Source of the DNA: Bacillus nitratireducens | GTDB taxonomy: Bacteria > Bacillota > Bacilli > Bacillales > Bacillaceae_G | DNA length: 64,000 bases | Direction of reading: 5' to 3' | Assembly (NCBI RefSeq): GCF_001884135.1 | Contig: NZ_MAOC01000021.1 | Span: forward strand, 24,200-88,199 | Part shown: positions 34,566-43,444 of the stretch, piece after piece | Numbering within the stretch: the first letter of the stretch is position 1 | Layout: every line of letters starts with the position of its first letter | Translations under genes and position numbers: made by a program | The notes under the pieces: model-generated | Database searches by the model: none | What the model was told of the DNA's origin: nothing | The model's input: only the letters and a program-made list of their open reading frames with translations

Positions 34566-35464
34566 AATACTGCTCCTTTCAATTGCTTTTGCCATCTATT
34601 CATCATGAATGAGATTATTTGAAAAATGGCATAAAACGGTAAAATAATCATAACAAGTATGATAAATGCAGCTGGAGGTGAAATAAACGCCTTCTTAAAT
34701 AAAAATTGGATAATGCCTTCCATATTAAAAACAAATTCTAAAATGAATAAGTTAGAAAGTAAGAAAACAAAAATCGTTTTTAAATGGTGAAAGAAGTGGA
34801 TAGATATATTTTTGAATAAATGAATGCATAGTATATAACTTGATGAAAGTCCTTTTCCATATGCAACCTCTACGTAATGTTTTTCATGTTCTTCTTTTAT
34901 GTATAACACCATCATCCGAAACATTTGTAATGTAGGTAAGACTGCTAAAGATAAAATAGGGAGTAAATAAGCTCGATTTTCATTAAAAGAAATAATGGTG
35001 ACAGGAGATTCCCCGAATTTCTGAAGTACCCATATGAAAAATATTTGCAAACAAATCATCATCATCATATCAGGGACAGCTTCTAATATGAATACAATTC
35101 GGTTTATCCATTTTTTTATATAATCTTTTGCTAAAAAATAAAAAAATGCCATACTAGATGATAGAAAGAGTGCAAGCAAAAAGGCTACAAATAATACAGT
35201 AAATGAATAGAGGTAAGGTTCTAAAACAGTTGGAAATAATGGTGTCTTTTTGAAATGACCAAATTTCGGGTCTGATCCTATAACTACTAATGATTCAGGG
35301 GAGAAAACCTGTTTTAACATAGTAACGATCTGATTAAAAAAATGAATTGGTTGAAAAGTGAATCCCTGTTGAGTGATAAATAAATAAGGTAAATTTAATA
35401 ATAGTAAGAGTGATAAAAGAATTGATGAAAGTTTTATTGTGAATTGAGATATTTTATAGAACAT
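34562..35464 (-). CDS. ABC transporter permease, DppB/OppB-like
   Basis: A 300-residue permease with about six helices and an EAA loop (EVAYGKGLSSSYILCIHLFKN), the partner of the following DppC-like gene through a 4-nt ATGA overlap. The ATG at 35464 follows GGAGGG; upstream codons lack support. It is more diverged than typical DppB: the substrate-side loop is long and lysine/phenylalanine-rich (GSDPKFGHFKK). Peptide, nickel or another small solute are possible substrates. The missing ATPases must be supplied by another system, or the pair is a relic. Confidence 0.75.
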   Translation of the reverse strand: MFYKISQFTIKLSSILLSLLLLLNLPYLFITQQGFTFQPIHFFNQIVTMLKQVFSPESLVVIGSDPKFGHFKKTPLFPTVLEPYLYSFTVLFVAFLLALFLSSSMAFFYFLAKDYIKKWINRIVFILEAVPDMMMMICLQIFFIWVLQKFGESPVTIISFNENRAYLLPILSLAVLPTLQMFRMMVLYIKEEHEKHYVEVAYGKGLSSSYILCIHLFKNISIHFFHHLKTIFVFLLSNLFILEFVFNMEGIIQFLFKKAFISPPAAFIILVMIILPFYAIFQIISFMMNRWQKQLKGAVL

Positions 35465-35597
35465 TAAATCCCTCCGACATCTTTTTACAACATTATACAA
35501 TAAAGTTCATATTTTGTTTTGATTTTTCAGAAAAATATAAATACTGTTAGATTTTATAGTATGGAACATATATTTACAAGGTAAAAAAGTGATAGTA

Positions 35598-35732
35598 GGG
35601 AGCCACGCCCTATGTCCATCAAGATAAAAGAACGAGTGAAACTAAAACAATAAAAAAAGAGCAAAATGCACAGAATTCCCATTTTGGAGGTAGTTGCTTT
35701 TCTTAGCTTGGTGGGCTATGTGACGTGACCCC
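35598..35732. repeat. 135-bp structured repeat-like element (bcr-type candidate)
   Basis: The outer 26 nt at each end are imperfect inverted repeats: GGGAGCCACGCCCTATGTCC on the left pairs, with G-U and a few mismatches, with the stretch ending GGGCTATGTGACGTGACCCC. A transcript would therefore fold into one long hairpin with an inner purine-rich region (CAATAAAAAAAGAGC) and a GGAGGTAG motif. It has no ORF. It resembles in size and layout the dispersed bcr elements of the B. cereus group, recalled from memory and not checked. Confidence 0.55.
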
Positions 35733-36029
35733 TAATAATGAATATTGTTTTTTAACTCCCTTTTCATGCAAATGAGTAGCAAGTATGGAAGGACCAAATA
35801 TGCGTTGTTAATGAGAGAAAAAGAGTGTGTTGCGTAAGGAATATAAGGTAACTTTACCGCAAGAAAAAGCTAAATTTAGTATGTAGGTGAAATGGAATGA
35901 GGGGATTTATTTTTCGTTATGAAAAAAATTTTCTTTTCATAACTTGATTTATGAAAAAATATTTTATATACTAATTCATGTAAACGGTTTACTAGATCGT
36001 ATTTTGCTAGAAACGAAGGGAAGATTCGC
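35733..36029. other. Intergenic region upstream of the gluconate operon
   Basis: About 300 nt, AT-rich, with short open remnants (for example LRKEYKVTLPQEKAKFSM ending in TAG at 35886) that lack ribosome sites and look like decayed coding DNA. The 3' end carries the operator-like palindrome at 35979-35992. Confidence 0.35.
35979..35992 (+). promoter_or_regulatory. Palindromic operator/cre-like site before gntK
   Basis: TGTAAACGGTTTAC contains the perfect palindrome GTAAAC-G-GTTTAC and matches the CcpA cre consensus at 12 of 14 positions. It sits about 38 nt before the gntK start, behind an AT-rich TATATA stretch, so it could bind CcpA or a dedicated repressor of the gluconate operon. Confidence 0.5.
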
Positions 36030-37568
36030 ATGGAAACAAGGGGGAGAGTAATCGGGATTGATATCGGTACCACAAGTACAAAAACGGTTGTGTTCACAGA
36101 AAAAGGAAAAGTCGTTGCTTCACATGCAGTTGATTATCCAATTATTCAACCGAACGTCGGATGGGCTGAGCAAGATCCTGATGTAATATGTGCTGCTGTA
36201 TATAAAACTGTAAGCGTTGCCATCGAAAAGAGTAATGTGTCACCAGAGGATATTTCTTCAATCGGTATTAGTACAGCAATGCACGCCTTAATTGCAGTAG
36301 ATGAAAACGGAGCGCCGTTAACGCGCTCTATTATTTGGGCAGATAATAGAAGCACAAAGCAATCAGAAAAACTATTACAACAAATGAATGGTCATGACAT
36401 TTATAGAAGAACTGGTACACCGATTCATCCGATGTCACCACTTTCTAAATTACTGTGGATGAAAGAAGAAGAAACGGAGTTATTCAGAACTGCTTATAAA
36501 TTTATTTCCATTAAAGAGTATGTCATTTATCAATTATTCTCACGCTATGTAGTTGATCATTCAATTGCATCAGCTACTGGGTTATTTAATTTAGAAACAT
36601 TAAACTGGGATGAAGATGTTTTAACTATGTTAAATATGTCACCAGAACAATTATCAACACCTGTACCAACTACATATATTTTATCGGGAATGAAACCGGA
36701 ATTAGCACAAAAGATGGGCATTCATGAAGATACTCCAGTTGTTATTGGTGCGAGTGATGGTGTTCTTGCAAATGTAGGTGTTGGTGCAATATCGCCTGGT
36801 TCAGCTGCAATTACGATTGGAACAAGTGGTGCAGTTCGAACAATTTCATCAAATGTCAATACAGATGAAAAGGGAAGAACGTTTTGTTACGCATTAACAG
36901 ATGAGCACTGGGTTATCGGTGGGCCAACGAATAACGGCGGAATATTACTGAGATGGTTACGTGATGAATTTGGTAGCCCAGAGCAAGAAGTTGCAAAGAA
37001 GCTTGGGATTGATCCTTATGATTTATTAATTAAGTATGCAGAAAGTGTACCAGCTGGAGCAGATGGATTGCTATTTTTACCGTTTCTATCTGGAGAACGT
37101 GCACCCTACTGGAATGCAAATGCTCGTGGTACATTCTTCGGAATTAACCTTCAGCATAAACGTGAACATTTCATACGTGCTGTCATGGAAGGAGTTTGTA
37201 TGAGTGTGTATTCAGTTGCACTTGCCATTCGTGATTGTACGGGGCCACTTACTGAAATACGTGTTTCAGGAGGCTTTGCAAAGTCTGCATTTTGGAGACA
37301 AATGTTATCTGACATGATGGGGAAAGAATTGCTTGTTCCAGAAAGTCATGAAGCATCTGCGCTTGGGGCAGCGGCACTTGCTTTGTATGCAATTGGGAAA
37401 ATTGATTCTCTTGAAGAGGTGAAGGATTGGATTGATATTGTCCATCACCATGTACCGAATAAAGAAAATACGGCTTTATATTTAGAGATGTTTTATATGT
37501 ATGAACGACTTTACAATCGTTTGAAAGAAGAATTTGATTGTATAGCTGCTTTCCAACGTAAACAATAG
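36030..37568 (+). CDS. gntK: Gluconokinase
   Basis: ATP-dependent phosphorylation of D-gluconate to 6-phosphogluconate. The 512-residue FGGY-family kinase starts with the phosphate-1 motif GIDIGTTSTKTVVF. It has catalytic Asp in WADNRS, TGLFNLETLNWD, the ATP site ITIGTSGAVR, and the C-terminal FGGY signature region RVSGGFAKSAFWRQMLSDMMG. It is the first gene of gntK-gntP-gnd; B. subtilis has the same set with gntR in front, which is absent here. Confidence 0.95.
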   Translation: METRGRVIGIDIGTTSTKTVVFTEKGKVVASHAVDYPIIQPNVGWAEQDPDVICAAVYKTVSVAIEKSNVSPEDISSIGISTAMHALIAVDENGAPLTRSIIWADNRSTKQSEKLLQQMNGHDIYRRTGTPIHPMSPLSKLLWMKEEETELFRTAYKFISIKEYVIYQLFSRYVVDHSIASATGLFNLETLNWDEDVLTMLNMSPEQLSTPVPTTYILSGMKPELAQKMGIHEDTPVVIGASDGVLANVGVGAISPGSAAITIGTSGAVRTISSNVNTDEKGRTFCYALTDEHWVIGGPTNNGGILLRWLRDEFGSPEQEVAKKLGIDPYDLLIKYAESVPAGADGLLFLPFLSGERAPYWNANARGTFFGINLQHKREHFIRAVMEGVCMSVYSVALAIRDCTGPLTEIRVSGGFAKSAFWRQMLSDMMGKELLVPESHEASALGAAALALYAIGKIDSLEEVKDWIDIVHHHVPNKENTALYLEMFYMYERLYNRLKEEFDCIAAFQRKQ

Positions 37569-37582
37569 GGGGATTGGGAGAA

Positions 37583-38932
37583 ATGGTAGTTGGGATTGTA
37601 CTAGCGGCTGTTGTCATATTACTTTTACTAATTACGGTAGTAAAATGGCATCCATTTGTCGCGTTAATTTTAACAGCAATTGGTGTAGGGCTAGCGATGG
37701 GGATGCCCTTAATTGGAACTTCACCACAACATCCGGGGATTATCGATTCTATTAAATTAGGTCTTGGTAATACGTTAGGGTTTTTGGCGATTGTTTTAGC
37801 TTTAGGAACAATGCTTGGAAAAATGATGGCTGAGTCTGGCGGTGCTGAACGAATTGCAAACACATTAATTGGACGTTTTGGGAAAAAGCGTGTTCACTGG
37901 GCAATGATGTTCGTTGCATTTTTAGTAGGGATTCCGGTGTTTTTCCAAGTTGGATTTGTACTATTAATTCCGTTAGTATTTACAATTGCGTTAGAAACAG
38001 GGGTATCACTTATTACAATCGGAATTCCGCTAGTAGCAGGTCTGTCGGTTGTACACGGACTTGTTCCACCGCATCCAGCAGCAATGGCAGCGGTAGGTAT
38101 ATTTAAAGCAGATGTAGGGAAGACAATTTTATATGCATTAATTGTCGGACTTCCAACTGCAATAATTTCAGGTCCGCTTTATGGGAAATGGATCGGTGCT
38201 CGTATACATAAAGAAGTACCATTAGAAATAGCGGAGCAATTTATTGAAAGAGATAAGAAGAAGGAACTTCCTAGTTTCGGAAATACATTGTTTACTATTT
38301 TACTTCCAGTATTCCTTATGCTTGGTGCATCCATTGCGGAAGTAGCGTTAAGCAAAACGAGTCAACTTGCACAAGTATTGCACTTTATTGGAGATCCAAT
38401 AGTCGCATTATTAATTGCAACGATATATTCTTTCTTTAGTCTTGGCTATGCAAAAGGATTTTCTAAAGACAAAGTCTTACAATTTACAAACGATTGCTTA
38501 GGGCCGATTGCAAACATACTGTTAGTTATCGGTGCAGGCGGCGCATTTAATAAAGTGTTATTAGATTCTGGGATCGGAACTACAATTGCGGAGATGGCGA
38601 AAGAATCGCATATTTCACCGATATTATTAGGTTGGGGAATTGCTGCACTTATCCGAGTTGCAACGGGATCGGCTACTGTTTCTATGATGACAGCAGCTGG
38701 AATTGTAGCACCGATTGCAGCAAGTACACCAGGAGTAAATGTAGAGTTACTGGCACTTGCAACAGGAGCAGGGTCATTAATATTATCGCATGTAAATGAT
38801 TCTGGATTTTGGATGATTAAAGAGTATTTCGGAATGACTGTGAAAGAAACATTATTAACATGGACCGCAATGGAGACAATATTATCTGTTGTAGCACTTG
38901 GATTAATTTCGTTATTAAATATATTTGTATAG
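37583..38932 (+). CDS. gntP: Gluconate permease
   Basis: A 449-residue gluconate:H+ symporter with about 12-14 membrane segments. GntP-family features include KWHPFVALILTAIGVGLAMGMP near the N-terminus and GLVPPHPAAMAA mid-protein, plus GWGIAALIRVATGSATVSMMTAAGI and HVNDSGFWMIKEYFGM. The ATG at 37583 follows AGGGGG by 9 nt; the in-frame TTG at 37574 is too close to it. It starts 14 nt after gntK. Confidence 0.94.
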   Translation: MVVGIVLAAVVILLLLITVVKWHPFVALILTAIGVGLAMGMPLIGTSPQHPGIIDSIKLGLGNTLGFLAIVLALGTMLGKMMAESGGAERIANTLIGRFGKKRVHWAMMFVAFLVGIPVFFQVGFVLLIPLVFTIALETGVSLITIGIPLVAGLSVVHGLVPPHPAAMAAVGIFKADVGKTILYALIVGLPTAIISGPLYGKWIGARIHKEVPLEIAEQFIERDKKKELPSFGNTLFTILLPVFLMLGASIAEVALSKTSQLAQVLHFIGDPIVALLIATIYSFFSLGYAKGFSKDKVLQFTNDCLGPIANILLVIGAGGAFNKVLLDSGIGTTIAEMAKESHISPILLGWGIAALIRVATGSATVSMMTAAGIVAPIAASTPGVNVELLALATGAGSLILSHVNDSGFWMIKEYFGMTVKETLLTWTAMETILSVVALGLISLLNIFV

Positions 38933-38950
38933 AATGGGAGATTGATTAAT

Positions 38951-39847
38951 ATGAAACTAGGTTTAATTGGATTAGGAAAAATGGGATTCCCATTAGCGGA
39001 ACACTTACATGAAGATAAGCATGAAGTAGTTGTATACGATGTAAATAAAGAGCTTGTTGAAAAGGCAGGAAAATTAGGGATTACTGCTCGTCATACATTA
39101 AAAGAAATGATCTCTGAATTAGAAGCGCCTCGTACAATTTGGGTAATGGTACCTGCAGGAGAAGTTGTTGAGTCAGTACTAAAAGATGTATATCCATTAT
39201 TAGAGGAAGGCGATATCGTTATTGAAGGTGGAAATTCATTCTATAAGGATACGTTACGCCGTGCTGAAGAAGCGAAAAGCTTTGGCTTACATTATGTAGA
39301 TATCGGTACATCAGGCGGTGTAGAAGGAGCTAGATACGGCGCTTGCTTAATGGTTGGTGGAGAAAAAGAAATTTATGATCAATTAGAACCTTTATTTAAA
39401 GATTTAGCAGTAGAAAATGGTTATTCATATGCAGGCCGCGTCGGTAGTGGGCATTTCTTAAAAATGGTTCATAACGGTATTGAATACGGAATGATGCAAG
39501 CAATCGCTGAAGGATTTGAAGTACTTGATAAAAGTGATTTTGATTTCAATTATGAAGATGTTGCAAAAGTATGGGCGAACGGATCAGTTATCCGTGGTTG
39601 GTTAATGGACTTAACTGAAAAAGCATTTGCAGATGATCCAAAACTTGATGGCATTAAAGGTGTAATGAACTCTTCAGGAGAAGGGAAATGGACTGTTGAA
39701 ACTGCGCTTGAATTACAAGCAGCGGCACCAGTTATCGCTATGTCATTATTTATGCGCTACCGTTCACAAGAAGATGATACATTCCACGGAAAAGTGGTTT
39801 CTGCACTTCGTAATCAATTCGGTGGACATGAGGTTGTGAAAAAATAG
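38951..39847 (+). CDS. gnd: 6-phosphogluconate dehydrogenase, decarboxylating, short form
   Basis: Oxidises 6-phosphogluconate to ribulose 5-phosphate and CO2. At 298 residues it is the short type (B. subtilis YqeC-like), not the 470-residue GntZ form. The N-terminal Rossmann motif GLIGLGKMGFPLAEHL is followed by VVYDVN, with Asp favouring NAD over NADP. The substrate motif DIGTSGGVEGARYG and catalytic Lys in GSGHFLKMVHNGIEYG are present. Start ATG 38951 with GGGAG 9 nt upstream. Last gene of the operon, closed by a strong terminator. Confidence 0.93.
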   Translation: MKLGLIGLGKMGFPLAEHLHEDKHEVVVYDVNKELVEKAGKLGITARHTLKEMISELEAPRTIWVMVPAGEVVESVLKDVYPLLEEGDIVIEGGNSFYKDTLRRAEEAKSFGLHYVDIGTSGGVEGARYGACLMVGGEKEIYDQLEPLFKDLAVENGYSYAGRVGSGHFLKMVHNGIEYGMMQAIAEGFEVLDKSDFDFNYEDVAKVWANGSVIRGWLMDLTEKAFADDPKLDGIKGVMNSSGEGKWTVETALELQAAAPVIAMSLFMRYRSQEDDTFHGKVVSALRNQFGGHEVVKK

Positions 39848-39864
39848 GAAATATTAGTTTTGTG

Positions 39865-39893
39865 AAACTCATACGAAAGTATGAGTTTTTTTT
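39865..39893 (+). terminator. Terminator of the gnt operon
   Basis: AAACTCATAC-gaaa-GTATGAGTTTTTTTT. Confidence 0.93.
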
Positions 39894-40000
39894 ATTTCTC
39901 ATACTATTTAATGAAAGTTTTTCCCTCTTTTTACTGTGTTTTGTATAGAAATTTCTGATAATATATAAATATAACTTGAAAACAAAGGGGAGAAATAATT

Positions 40001-40537
40001 ATGAAACTAGTCGTAATTAACGGTACACCAAGAAAATTCGGTAGAACTCGCGTTGTGGCAAAATATATTGCAGAGCAATTTGAAGGGGAGTTATACGATT
40101 TAGCAGTAGCGGAATTGCCTTTATATAATGGAGAAGAATCACAACGTGAATTAGAGGCAGTAAAAAAATTAAAAGCTTTAGTGAAAGCTGCGGATGGAGT
40201 AGTACTATGTACACCAGAATATCATAACGCGATGAGCGGAGCGCTGAAAAATTCGTTAGACTACTTAAGTAGCAGTGAATTCATCCATAAACCTGTCGCA
40301 TTGCTAGCAGTTGCTGGAGGAGGTAAAGGGGGAATAAACGCATTAAATAGTATGCGCATTGTCGCTAGAGGCGTTTACGCAAATGCAATCCCAAAACAAA
40401 TAGTACTTGATGGATTACATGTGCAAGATGGTGAACTGGGAGAAGATGCAAAACCATTGATTCATGATTTAGTTAAAGAATTAAAAGCATATATGAGCGT
40501 ATATAAAGAGGTGAAAAAACAACTAGGAGTTGAGTGA
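40001..40537 (+). CDS. NADPH-dependent FMN reductase family protein
   Basis: A 178-residue flavodoxin-fold reductase (chromate reductase/YhdA-like azoreductase group). The FMN-phosphate loop is NGTPRKFGRTRVVAK, and the flavin contact CTPEYHNAMSGALKNSLDYLSS is the family signature, followed by AVAGGGKGGINALNSMR. It starts with GGGGAG upstream. The MFS transporter gene begins 1 nt after its stop, so the pair may serve detoxification of a redox-active compound (inference). Confidence 0.88.
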   Translation: MKLVVINGTPRKFGRTRVVAKYIAEQFEGELYDLAVAELPLYNGEESQRELEAVKKLKALVKAADGVVLCTPEYHNAMSGALKNSLDYLSSSEFIHKPVALLAVAGGGKGGINALNSMRIVARGVYANAIPKQIVLDGLHVQDGELGEDAKPLIHDLVKELKAYMSVYKEVKKQLGVE

Positions 40538-40538
40538 T

Positions 40539-41768
40539 ATGTCCTCTCTTTATCATGATTCTCGCTTGTACTACATTCTAGGAGCCAATAGTTTATCTGC
40601 TATTGGCTCTGGGATTGTTATGATTACGATTCCGTGGCTATTGATTAAGGAAAGTGGGGGAGAGACAACGTTTGGGTATATTTCTATCGTTGCAACTCTC
40701 ATCATGTTTTTACTAACACCATTCATTGGGCAAAGCATAGATCGTTTTTCAAGAAAATCTTTATTGTTATGTAACGAAGGTATCGGGATAGCCATTATAG
40801 GAATGATGGCTATTTGGGGATTTGCTGGGCAATCATACAATTCTATTCATTACATTATTATTTATATAGCAGGTTCTTTCTATTATCTATTATTCTATCC
40901 CACAATATTTGCATTTAACCAAGAAATATTTCAATCAGAGCATTATAAAAGTTTAAGTGGCACGATGGAAATACAAGGACAATTAACGCAAGTTATTTCA
41001 GGTGCAGCTGCTAGTTTTTTAATTGAGATTATTTCTCTGAAATGGATCTTGTTAGTGGATATGTTAACTTTTGCAGGAGCATTTTTCCTGTTCTTATGTA
41101 TACCATATGTAAAGAAAAAAGAAGTAAAAGGGAAAGTAACCTTTAAGAAGCAATTGTTCGAAGGAATTCACTTTATGAAAAAGCGCCCTAAGTTATTTTG
41201 GTTTTTACTAGCGACTTATATGCCGTTTATCGGTGTCATGATGGCAAATTATTTAATCCCAGTATATATTTCAGATATACTCAAAGCTAGTGCCTCTGTA
41301 TACGCAATTGAAGGTATGATGTACGGTGTCGGAGCGGTTCTTGCAGGAATAAGTATTCCAATCATGATGAAATATGTCAAAACAGAAGTTTCAATCGTTA
41401 TGACGATGTTCATTTATGTAATTTCAATTACCGCAATGATTATTGAGCCTTCCATTATGTTATTATATGGACTTGCGATTTTTCATGCGATTGGAAATGC
41501 TGGAACGAGAGTGGCGAGAAATGTATTGATGATGGAAGAAATCCCAAATGAAGTAATGGGACGTGTGGACAGCTTATTTCGATTAATTGGTACAGGAATT
41601 CGAATTGTATTATTAATGTTGTTTACGGCAGGCGTATCTAAGGCAGGGGTGATGATCCCGTTTTACGCACTAAGCTTTATATTGATCCTATCATTAGGGA
41701 TTGCTTTTTATTATGTAATTTCAAAACGTAAAATGGAAGCGAATGTGTCTAATAAATCCATCGTTTAA
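40539..41768 (+). CDS. Major facilitator superfamily transporter
   Basis: A 409-residue protein with 12 predicted membrane helices. The loop between helices 2 and 3 (FIGQSIDRFSRKSLLL) carries the MFS motif A pattern (G-x-x-x-DRxxRK). It resembles the EntS/MFS-3 exporter subgroup for small hydrophobic compounds. AGGAG lies within the end of the reductase gene; ATG 40539 is chosen over TTG 40530. Substrate unknown; efflux is likely. Confidence 0.85.
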   Translation: MSSLYHDSRLYYILGANSLSAIGSGIVMITIPWLLIKESGGETTFGYISIVATLIMFLLTPFIGQSIDRFSRKSLLLCNEGIGIAIIGMMAIWGFAGQSYNSIHYIIIYIAGSFYYLLFYPTIFAFNQEIFQSEHYKSLSGTMEIQGQLTQVISGAAASFLIEIISLKWILLVDMLTFAGAFFLFLCIPYVKKKEVKGKVTFKKQLFEGIHFMKKRPKLFWFLLATYMPFIGVMMANYLIPVYISDILKASASVYAIEGMMYGVGAVLAGISIPIMMKYVKTEVSIVMTMFIYVISITAMIIEPSIMLLYGLAIFHAIGNAGTRVARNVLMMEEIPNEVMGRVDSLFRLIGTGIRIVLLMLFTAGVSKAGVMIPFYALSFILILSLGIAFYYVISKRKMEANVSNKSIV

Positions 41769-41780
41769 AAAACACTTCTT

Positions 41781-41819
41781 ACTCCCTTTCTTTTTCTATA
41801 TAATAAAAAGAAAGGGAGT
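41781..41819 (+). promoter_or_regulatory. Perfect 15-bp hairpin covering the ydcF-type ribosome site
   Basis: ACTCCCTTTCTTTTT pairs perfectly with AAAAAGAAAGGGAGT around a 9-nt loop. There is no T-run on the + side, so it is a poor terminator. The 3' arm contains AAGGGAG, the only Shine-Dalgarno for the ATG at 41832 (13 nt spacing). It may therefore mask translation, or act as a processing or 3'-protecting hairpin for the MFS message. Confidence 0.5.
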
Positions 41820-41831
41820 GCTAACTTATTT

Positions 41832-42389
41832 ATGAACAAATGGATATTACTTATAATCTTATTACTACCGCCACTATACATTATTTATATGACGTTTCGA
41901 ATGAATAAAGTTGCTCGTGAAACATTGAGTAATCACTCTCCATACGTTCTTATATTAGGTGCAAAGTTATTTGGAGATAGACCGTCTTTATCACTTCAAA
42001 ACCGTTTGGATGTAGCGTTGGAATATTTATATTCTCACCCTGAAGTAAAAGTAATTGTTTCAGGTGGTCAAGGGGAAGATGAAGATATACCGGAAGCTCA
42101 CAGTATGAGAAACTATTTAATGGTACATGGTATAGATGAGAGTCGTATTTTAATGGAAGACCGTTCGACAAATACGTATGAAAATTTAAAGTTTAGTATG
42201 GATTTATTTGATGTAAAACATGCGGTAGTTGTCAGTAATACGTATCATTTATATCGAACGAAAATAATTGCAAGGCGTTTAGGAATGAAGATGGAGGCAT
42301 TAGCTGCAGAAACACCAATGCGTTCTAAGAGAAAAATGTATGTGCGTGAATATGCTGCTATTATGAAAACAATATTGTTCGACCGTTAG
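41832..42389 (+). CDS. YdcF/SanA-like DUF218 membrane-anchored protein
   Basis: A 185-residue protein: one N-terminal membrane helix (WILLIILLLPPLYIIYM), then a DUF218 domain with YVLILGAKLFGDRPSLSLQNRLDVAL, VIVSGGQGEDED, EAHSMRNYLMVHGIDESRILMEDRSTNTYENLKFS and VVSNTYHLYRTKIIARRLGM. The family is linked to cell-envelope integrity in other bacteria (ElyC/SanA/YdcF); the reaction is unknown. The ribosome site lies inside a hairpin arm with unusually long spacing. Confidence 0.85.
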   Translation: MNKWILLIILLLPPLYIIYMTFRMNKVARETLSNHSPYVLILGAKLFGDRPSLSLQNRLDVALEYLYSHPEVKVIVSGGQGEDEDIPEAHSMRNYLMVHGIDESRILMEDRSTNTYENLKFSMDLFDVKHAVVVSNTYHLYRTKIIARRLGMKMEALAAETPMRSKRKMYVREYAAIMKTILFDR

Positions 42390-42412
42390 AGCTCAAATGT
42401 GAGCTCTTTTTT
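42388..42412 (+). terminator. Terminator after ydcF-type gene
   Basis: AGAGCTCA-aatg-TGAGCTCTTTTTT. Confidence 0.92.
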
Positions 42413-42493
42413 ATATAGAAATAATGCGTATCATTTGAAATGAATTCCATATTCCATCAAAATAAAGGAAACAACAATAAAGGAGTTGTATTT

Positions 42494-43441
42494 GTGATTC
42501 AATTTAATCATGTGTCCAAATCGTATGAAGATGGCACAAAAGCAGTGGATTCATTGCATTTAGAAATTAAAAAAGGAGAATTTTTTGTTCTCATTGGTCC
42601 GAGTGGTTGCGGGAAAACAACGACAATGAAGATGATCAATCGTTTAATTGAAACGACAGAAGGTTCAATTTTAATCGATGGAAAAGATATTCAACAATAT
42701 AATATAAATGAATTACGTTGGAATATAGGATACGTGTTGCAGCAGATTGCGCTGTTTCCACATATGACAATTGCTGAAAATATTGCAGTTGTCCCTGAAA
42801 TGAGAAAATGGACCAAAAAGGAAATAAAAGCACGTGTCGATGACTTGCTACAGATGGTTGGGCTCGATCCAGATGTATATCGTGATCGTATGCCAGATGA
42901 ATTGTCGGGAGGGCAGAAACAACGTGTTGGTGTCGTACGGGCATTAGCCGCAAACCCGAAAATTGTACTTATGGACGAACCATTTAGTGCGTTAGATCCG
43001 TTAAGTAGGGAGCAGCTCCAGAAGGATATCGTACAACTGCAAAAAAAGATTCAAAAAACAATCGTGTTCGTAACGCATGATATGCAAGAGGCTTTATCAC
43101 TTGGTGATCGTATTTGTGTAATGAAAGAAGGAAAAGTTGTTCAATTAGATACACCAGAAGGAATTATACATAACCCGAAAAATGAGTTTGTAGAGGAGTT
43201 CATTGGAAATCGTGGACGACCTTGGTATGAGGGGAAGAGTATAGAAGAGGTATTGCCGCTAGACGAGGGTATACGAGTTGAAGGGAATGCTTTATCTTTA
43301 CATTCGTCATTACAAGAAGCACTAGTCCGCTTACAAACTGAAGAGTCAGTGCCGGTTGAAGAGCATGGTCAATATGTTGGAGCATTAACAAGTCATCATA
43401 TTGTCAATTACATTGTTGAACAAATGAAGGAAAGAGGCTAA
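42494..43441 (+). CDS. Osmoprotectant ABC transporter ATPase (OpuF/OpuC type)
   Basis: A 315-residue ATPase energising uptake of quaternary amines such as glycine betaine, carnitine or choline. Walker A is GPSGCGKTTT, the Q-loop LQQIALFPHMT, signature LSGGQKQRVGVVRAL and Walker B VLMDEPFSALD. The C-terminal 75 residues form a short regulatory part with a degenerate CBS-like segment. The start is GTG 42494 with AAAGGAG upstream; the open frame extends further without support. The permease gene follows 3 nt after the stop. Confidence 0.9.
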   Translation: MIQFNHVSKSYEDGTKAVDSLHLEIKKGEFFVLIGPSGCGKTTTMKMINRLIETTEGSILIDGKDIQQYNINELRWNIGYVLQQIALFPHMTIAENIAVVPEMRKWTKKEIKARVDDLLQMVGLDPDVYRDRMPDELSGGQKQRVGVVRALAANPKIVLMDEPFSALDPLSREQLQKDIVQLQKKIQKTIVFVTHDMQEALSLGDRICVMKEGKVVQLDTPEGIIHNPKNEFVEEFIGNRGRPWYEGKSIEEVLPLDEGIRVEGNALSLHSSLQEALVRLQTEESVPVEEHGQYVGALTSHHIVNYIVEQMKERG

Positions 43442-43444
43442 ACA

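Noticed and set aside
37249-37863. 204-codon minus-strand frame over gntK/gntP
   Set aside because: Shadow frame antisense to two clear coding genes, rich in Pro/Ser/Thr/Ile as expected for the complement.
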